From NCBI GenBank assembly GCA_963675135.1, contig OY776120.1, forward strand, positions 20,550,001 through 20,614,000: a stretch of DNA of 64,000 nucleotides, in the 5' to 3' direction. Source of the stretch: Galeopsis tetrahit (taxonomy: Eukaryota > Streptophyta > Magnoliopsida > Lamiales > Lamiaceae). Below the pieces are notes generated by a model that saw only the letters and a program-made list of their open reading frames with translations, ran no database searches and was not told where the DNA came from. Made by a program: the position numbers and the translations under genes. Of this stretch, positions 59,246 to 64,000 are shown piece by piece (within the stretch, counting starts at the first letter, position 1; every line of letters begins with the position of its first letter).

Positions 59246-59303
59246 TTAAGGGTTTGCAGGTCCTAATAAGGAGTAATACAACTTGATCAATATTAATCAA
59301 GAA

Positions 59304-60884
59304 ATGGAATACCCTTGTATTACGTTTTTATTATTTTTTGCAAACCTTTTATTCTTCGGAGCTCCTTATGAAATCTCTCATGATTTTTTCGAATGCCTTT
59401 CCGATCAAGTTGGAGGCTCCAATTCAACAGCTAATTTAATTTACACCCCACAAAATCCAACATACGCATTTCTCTTAAAAGCACACAATCTGAGACCATT
59501 GTCAACCTCTCGCAAGAGGCCTGATCTCATTGTGACACCGTATCAAGAATCCCAGGTTCTTGCAGCGATTTACTGCTCCAAGAAACTCGGACTTCAGATA
59601 AGAGTTCGTAGTGGCGGCCATGACTACGAAGGACTTTCTTACACCTCCGAGAATCCCTTTGTCGTTGTCGACATGAGAAACATCCGGTCTATATCCATAG
59701 ACGTTGAGGAAAAGACTGCATGGGTTCAAGTTGGCGCCACATTAGGCCAATTTTACCACGCGATTGCACAGAAAAGCAAGACTCTTGCTTTTCCAGCAGG
59801 TGTTTGCCCCACCGTAGGAGTGGGTGGGCACTTCAGCGGCGGAGGATATGGCATGATATCACGTAAACATGCGATTGCTTCCGATCACATCATTGATGCC
59901 AAACTAATCAACGCAGATGGCCAAATCTTGGACAGAAGAAGCATGGGAGAGGATCTCTTTTGGGCGATCCGAGGAGGCGGAGGTACTAGTTTCGGAATTG
60001 TTGTCGAATTTAAGGTAACATTGGTTACGGTTCCAGAGACGGTGACATTTTTAAATGTCAACAGAACGTCTGAGACAGCGCTGCAGCTGGTGCACCGGTG
60101 GCAGTATATTGCCGATGAGGTCGAAGAAAGCCTTGTAGTCAGGATTCTCTTGAGGTCAGAGAACCGAACAATCTCAGCCTCTTTCATAGGGTTGTACCTG
60201 GGCCCCGTTGGCGATCTTGTGCCATTAATGAAGGAGCAGTTTCCGGAGCTGGGTTTGGTGAAACAAGATTGCATCGAAATAAGTTGGATCGAATCCACAC
60301 TCTTTGGCGCAGGTCTGGGCGATATGCCGCTGGATGTATTGCTTGATAGAACTCCACGGGGTATTTATGCACCGACATATTACAAAGGAAAATCAGATCT
60401 GGTGAGAAGTCCAATTCCGATGAATGGGCTGAGAGAGATGTGGAAATTCCTTCACGAAAGTGAAAATTTTGACTTGCAATTAAGTCCATATGGAGGGGTA
60501 TTGAACACTTTCTCAGATTCCGAATCTCCGTTCCCACATCGGAAAGGCATTATATTCATGATCATGTATTCGGTAGCCTGGGCTAGCCCTAACGAGTCAG
60601 AAGTACACATAGATTGGATCAGAAGACTTTACAGTTTGATGGGGCGTTACGTGACAAAATCTCCGAGGGCAGCTTATTTAAATTATAGGGATCTTGATAT
60701 AGGAAGGAACGACATTAATGGTGGGAACACAAGTTACAAACAAGCAAGTGTTTGGGGACACAAATATTTCAAAAACAATTTCAGAAGATTGGTACGTGTG
60801 AAGAGCAAGGTTGATCCATCCAACTTCTTCAGAAACGAACAAAGCATTCCTCCTATATCATCTGATTCGTGGGGTGTTATGTGA
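59304..60884 (+). CDS. Berberine bridge enzyme-like FAD-linked oxidase
   Basis: Intronless, 526 residues, typical family length. ATG 59304 is preferred; the frame is open 21 nt further upstream but has no ATG there. Residues 1-25 form a hydrophobic signal peptide for the secretory pathway. The FAD-binding (PCMH/FAD_binding_4) domain spans ~70-245. It contains His106 in RSGGHDYEG and Cys168 in PAGVCPTVGVGG, the two residues that bind FAD covalently (8-alpha-histidyl, 6-S-cysteinyl) in this family. Cys31 and Cys91 match the conserved disulphide. The C-terminal BBE domain is ~463-520 (YFKNNFRRLV, VDPSNFFRNEQSIPP), preceded by LNYRDLDIG. Several N-glycosylation sequons are present (NST, NRT, NES, NTS). 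Family members oxidise alkaloids, cannabinoids, monolignols or oligosaccharides; the substrate here cannot be told from sequence. Confidence 0.93.
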   Translation: MEYPCITFLLFFANLLFFGAPYEISHDFFECLSDQVGGSNSTANLIYTPQNPTYAFLLKAHNLRPLSTSRKRPDLIVTPYQESQVLAAIYCSKKLGLQIRVRSGGHDYEGLSYTSENPFVVVDMRNIRSISIDVEEKTAWVQVGATLGQFYHAIAQKSKTLAFPAGVCPTVGVGGHFSGGGYGMISRKHAIASDHIIDAKLINADGQILDRRSMGEDLFWAIRGGGGTSFGIVVEFKVTLVTVPETVTFLNVNRTSETALQLVHRWQYIADEVEESLVVRILLRSENRTISASFIGLYLGPVGDLVPLMKEQFPELGLVKQDCIEISWIESTLFGAGLGDMPLDVLLDRTPRGIYAPTYYKGKSDLVRSPIPMNGLREMWKFLHESENFDLQLSPYGGVLNTFSDSESPFPHRKGIIFMIMYSVAWASPNESEVHIDWIRRLYSLMGRYVTKSPRAAYLNYRDLDIGRNDINGGNTSYKQASVWGHKYFKNNFRRLVRVKSKVDPSNFFRNEQSIPPISSDSWGVM

Positions 60885-60950
60885 CCATATATGTTCGAGG
60901 GCGACTTTTCTTTGTCTGACACACTTTACTTTTAAATGTATTAAATGGGG

Positions 60951-61192
60951 AACATTGTATTTTTGGTCATGTAAGAATGGGGTCAAATCACTTTCGATCA
61001 TTTTTTATACACTTTTAGCTCTGTAATAAATTTCCGTTAGTTTTAACGAATAAAAATTGTGTGAACCGTTAAACATTACACTTTTGGTCCTATAAGAATG
61101 AGATAATATCATTTTTGGTCATTTTACATACACTTTTAGTGTCGTAGTAAATTTATGTCTGTTTTAACAGATGAAAATTGCGTAAAAGTCAC
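60951..61192 (+). repeat. Diverged 121-bp tandem repeat downstream of the BBE-like gene
   Basis: Unit 1 (60951-61071) and unit 2 (61072-61192) share TTTTGGTC, TAAGAATG, TACACTTTTAG, GTAAATTT and GTTTTAAC at the same offsets. AATAAA-like signals within unit 1 (61025-61030, 61048-61053) may serve as the polyadenylation site of the oxidase gene. Confidence 0.65.
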
Positions 61193-61471
61193 CCACTCGT
61201 TAAAACACATCTAGGAGCATAATATTGGATTAAACAAATTCTCATTAAAAAAAAAAAAAAAAAACCCTAATTCCACCCAAAAAATCGGTTTGACCTTATG
61301 TAAATTTTAAATATATATTTAGCATTATTTATATAAAAACACTACACCACATATATAATTCCATGAAAATTCTAGATAATTTTTAGATCAAATATTTTGA
61401 AAAAAAAATATAACTATTAAATACAATAGTATTATTGTAAACTAAAATATATACCTATATAATACTATTGT

Positions 61472-61502
<31 letters not shown>

Positions 61503-62690
61503 TATTAAATTGCCTCTTCAATGAAAAACAATCTCAAACAATTGGATCGAAGGAGCTTACTTTTGAAATATTTTGAGTTTTATTTTTTGTATTTTCTTGT
61601 CTTATTGACACGTATTTTGCAATACTCGCCTCTCAAGTGTAAGAGGTTTCTCGTAGTAAAAGTAAGTGTCCTATTAAATTATTGAACCACGAGACTAGTT
61701 AGTTAGTGTAGCATTAGTGCTATGTGTCGACGCGTAATTATAGTGAACGAGAGCATAGGGGTGAGCGATAAATACTAAATGTAAAAATCAACAAGCTAAA
61801 TACAATCTAAGAAAAGCAAGTAAAATTATGATCAAATATCAAATAAAAAAGGATAGTGTTCGGGTGTTCGTCATTGTGTGAAAATAGTGTTAAAGCTCAA
61901 CTTCTATGTGTAATTCGTAAGTTAGTGTTTGGTAGAAGCAATCACTAATGCATATATCTCATAAAAACAATCTCAGACAATTGTGATGTTGCTAATTTTA
62001 TGATCTACACCATTAAGCTAGTTAAGTATGTTGTTTTTTTGTAGTCTAAACAAGAGCTAGTTGGAGAAGAGTGTGATATGATTGAATTGTATGCCCATAC
62101 AGGCGGTTGGAAATTCAACTGAAGCTAAAGAAAATTGGGTAAGTCATGTAGACATCCATTAACGAGATTTCATTTTATTATTAAAGTTGATTGCTTGGTG
62201 CTATTTTTTTTTTCATAATTAATGATCAAATAGGAGAAAATGATAAAGAACCGAGAAAAATATGTTGAGCAAGGAATTGATTAAAGATCAGTTGAAATGG
62301 TTCTTGAGGTCTTAGGTCCAAAGTATCTAAGTAGAGACACATTGTTTCAGATGATGCTTCAAACGAATTGCAAAGGAAACAATGTACTTGAGACAAAAGA
62401 AAAGTTTGAAGCATCTGAAAACTCACGTGGGTGCACTCCAAACAGAAGTGAGTGATATAAAAGATACCGAGAACAAACTTGTGAATTTATTGGTTGAGAA
62501 ATTTATTAGGAGAATATTTTTTTTATTTTTATGTTAGTTGTTTTTTTACTTTTGATACAATTTAGTTCATTGCATTACTTATTTTATGTAGATGTTGTTA
62601 TTCTTAAATGTCTTAATATTCACAACAACATCTTAATTCGACCTTTCTTATTTTCCCTAAGTCCAAATTCTGTTTTCTAGCTAATGCTGC
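61193..62690. other. AT-rich intergenic sequence
   Basis: Contains homopolymer A runs (61246-61263, 61472-61485) and a (TA)n microsatellite (~61486-61506). The stretch 62040-62470 has interrupted open segments (EVLGPKYLSRDT and neighbours) that faintly recall the C-terminal region of plant En/Spm-associated proteins. I do not assign it. Confidence 0.45.
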
Positions 62691-62696
62691 TTTGGA

Positions 62697-63510
62697 TGTT
62701 GTAACATCGCAGGTTGAAGATCTAGAACATTCTACACGGTTCCAGACTGGAAGGATCTGGAAGCTTGCAGAATTATGTAGATCATGCGGTTGCCTTGGAA
62801 AAACGTCCAGAACTGGCTGGAAGAACCTAGAAGGCGGTTGGGAGAAAAAGAAGGAATGAGATCCTAAATTTTAGGAGATCATGGATGAAGGTTCTAGGCT
62901 CCATTTACACGCCTATAAATAGGCCAGAACGTCTTCATTATTCAGCATGGAGAATTAGTAATAATCGTATAATGTCTATGTGAGAGTTCTACCTACTTAG
63001 ACGTTATATTGGTTATTATAACTTCTTCATCAGATTCTCGTTTGCCATGAAGATATACAAATCAGATCCGAGAGTCACATATTTCACGAAGTGCTATTCT
63101 TTAATTTCTAAACTAGTGTTCATCCTGTTAGGAATTAATTGTCATTAGCATGTTCATGTCGTTGTGCCGAAGAGTCTAAACTTCCTGTACAACATAGACT
63201 TTTCTATACTTCTTTGATAGATAGATCATAGAGTTAGATTAGTTTTTGGTAGTGTAATTTTTACACTTAAGCCATCTTTAGACTAGATACTTTATCAAGT
63301 CTTATTTCCGTTGTGAATATTTGTTCACACACCATTTGTATTCACATAATTATTAGTGAAAGTTTCGCCATGAGGCTCGCATAGATTTTAAATTAAAATC
63401 TATGTTAAAAAGTTAATTCTGTGTCTTTGTGTTTTCATACTTTCAAGCCTTCCGCTATTCGTATTCTGATATTCTGTAATCGAGTCAGTGTTACATTGAG
63501 TGTTTTAACA
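62697..63510 (+). repeat. Possible solo LTR
   Basis: Starts TGTTGTAACATCGCAGG and could end GTTTTAACA at 63510. A TATA-like CCTATAAATAGG lies at 62912-62923 with a typical LTR-promoter context. There is no matching target duplication (TTGGA versus TTGAG), no primer-binding site and no partner LTR in the window, so this is tentative. Confidence 0.3.
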
Positions 63511-64000
63511 TTGAGTGTAACATCGTTCTGTTTTTTCACTTAAACACTAGTAGATACCCCACACACACTTTCATTTTATCATTCAATTTAAATTTATTTG
63601 TCATCTTCAATTTAGTTGCCGTCTTAAATATTTATTTGTTATGATAATATTTTCATCAATTATAAATATATTTAATTAATATAGCTAGGTATATACCATT
63701 CAACCAAAATCTTTAAAAAAAGTCATTTCATTACAATTTATGACAAAAGATTTCACTATATGCTATAGTTAGTAATGACGATATATGTTATCACTATATT
63801 TAAATATTTTATGATGATTGCAATTTTGCCACTAAAAATATTACAATTTAATGACGAATTGTGTTGTCATTTTATGTAAACACATATAATGACATAAATT
63901 TTTTGTAACAATAGTGTAATTTTTTGTGACGAAATATTTAAAGGAAGACGAAATATATATTGTCATTGTATTTAAAAAAATTAGTGACAATTATTATATT
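63511..64000. repeat. Subterminal-repeat-like sequence at the window edge
   Basis: From about 63750 the motifs ATGACGA, GTGACGAAAT, GTGACAA and their complements ATTGTCAT/TTGTCATT recur every 20-50 bp. Such repeats are typical of the subterminal regions of CACTA or similar DNA transposons. The element, if present, runs off the right end. Confidence 0.35.

Noticed and set aside
59283..59303. A start upstream of 59304 for the oxidase
   Set aside because: The extra codons contain no ATG. The signal peptide begins naturally at the ATG at 59304.
62697..63510. A confident solo LTR
   Set aside because: TG...CA ends and a TATA box are present, but the flanking 5-mers do not match, so it is kept only as a low-confidence repeat.
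1..64000. tRNA, rRNA, CRISPR arrays, bacterial-type operons or an integrated DNA virus
   Set aside because: No cloverleaf, rRNA segment, spacer-repeat array or viral replication gene was seen. The only virus-like genes are those of LTR retrotransposons.

Overview
The window is plant nuclear DNA, most likely from a eudicot. The signs are AT-rich intergenic sequence, GT-AG exon remnants, an intronless berberine-bridge-enzyme-like oxidase gene, and Ty1/copia retrotransposons primed by initiator methionine tRNA. No species is claimed. There are no bacterial operons, rRNA or tRNA genes, or CRISPR arrays.

Positions 1288-52476 (about 51 kb, 80% of the window) are one nested stack of Ty1/copia LTR retrotransposons that entered the host at a single 5-bp target (TTTAG at 1283-1287 and 52477-52481). 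The outermost element, D, lies on the minus strand. Two Sirevirus-like elements of one family, A1 and A3, sit in D in the same orientation. A third Sirevirus-like element, B, sits in A1. A plus-strand copia element, C (24864-45696, target duplication GTAAG), sits in the pol gene of A3. A young plus-strand Sirevirus-like element, A2 (28784-41812, target duplication ATTCT), sits in the pol gene of C. The parts missing from D, A1, B and A3 are all explained by one large deletion whose scar is near 21704-21708, where the gag of B is fused to the accessory ORF of A3.

The A and B elements carry gag, pol and, between pol and the 3' LTR, a long third ORF. That ORF encodes a domain resembling the 'putative plant transposon protein' family followed by long charged coiled coils. 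It is present in all four Sirevirus-like copies but broken in every one. The only uninterrupted pol with all domains is that of B. A2 is very young by LTR identity yet lacks the reverse transcriptase YVDD core, which suggests it was mobilised in trans.

The host flanks hold: a foldback MITE (289-489); two exon-like segments of an unidentified minus-strand gene (583-885); a decayed minus-strand C2-domain gene (52825-53461); a PIF/Harbinger relic (54101-55106); a MULE-type inverted-repeat element (57198-58352); a small Tourist-like MITE (58584-58815) about 490 bp upstream of the next gene; the intact BBE-like FAD oxidase gene (59304-60884, plus strand); and then repeat-rich sequence to the end. 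The BBE-like gene is the only clearly intact host gene. It encodes a predicted secreted bicovalent flavoprotein of the type used in specialised metabolism or oligosaccharide/monolignol oxidation.
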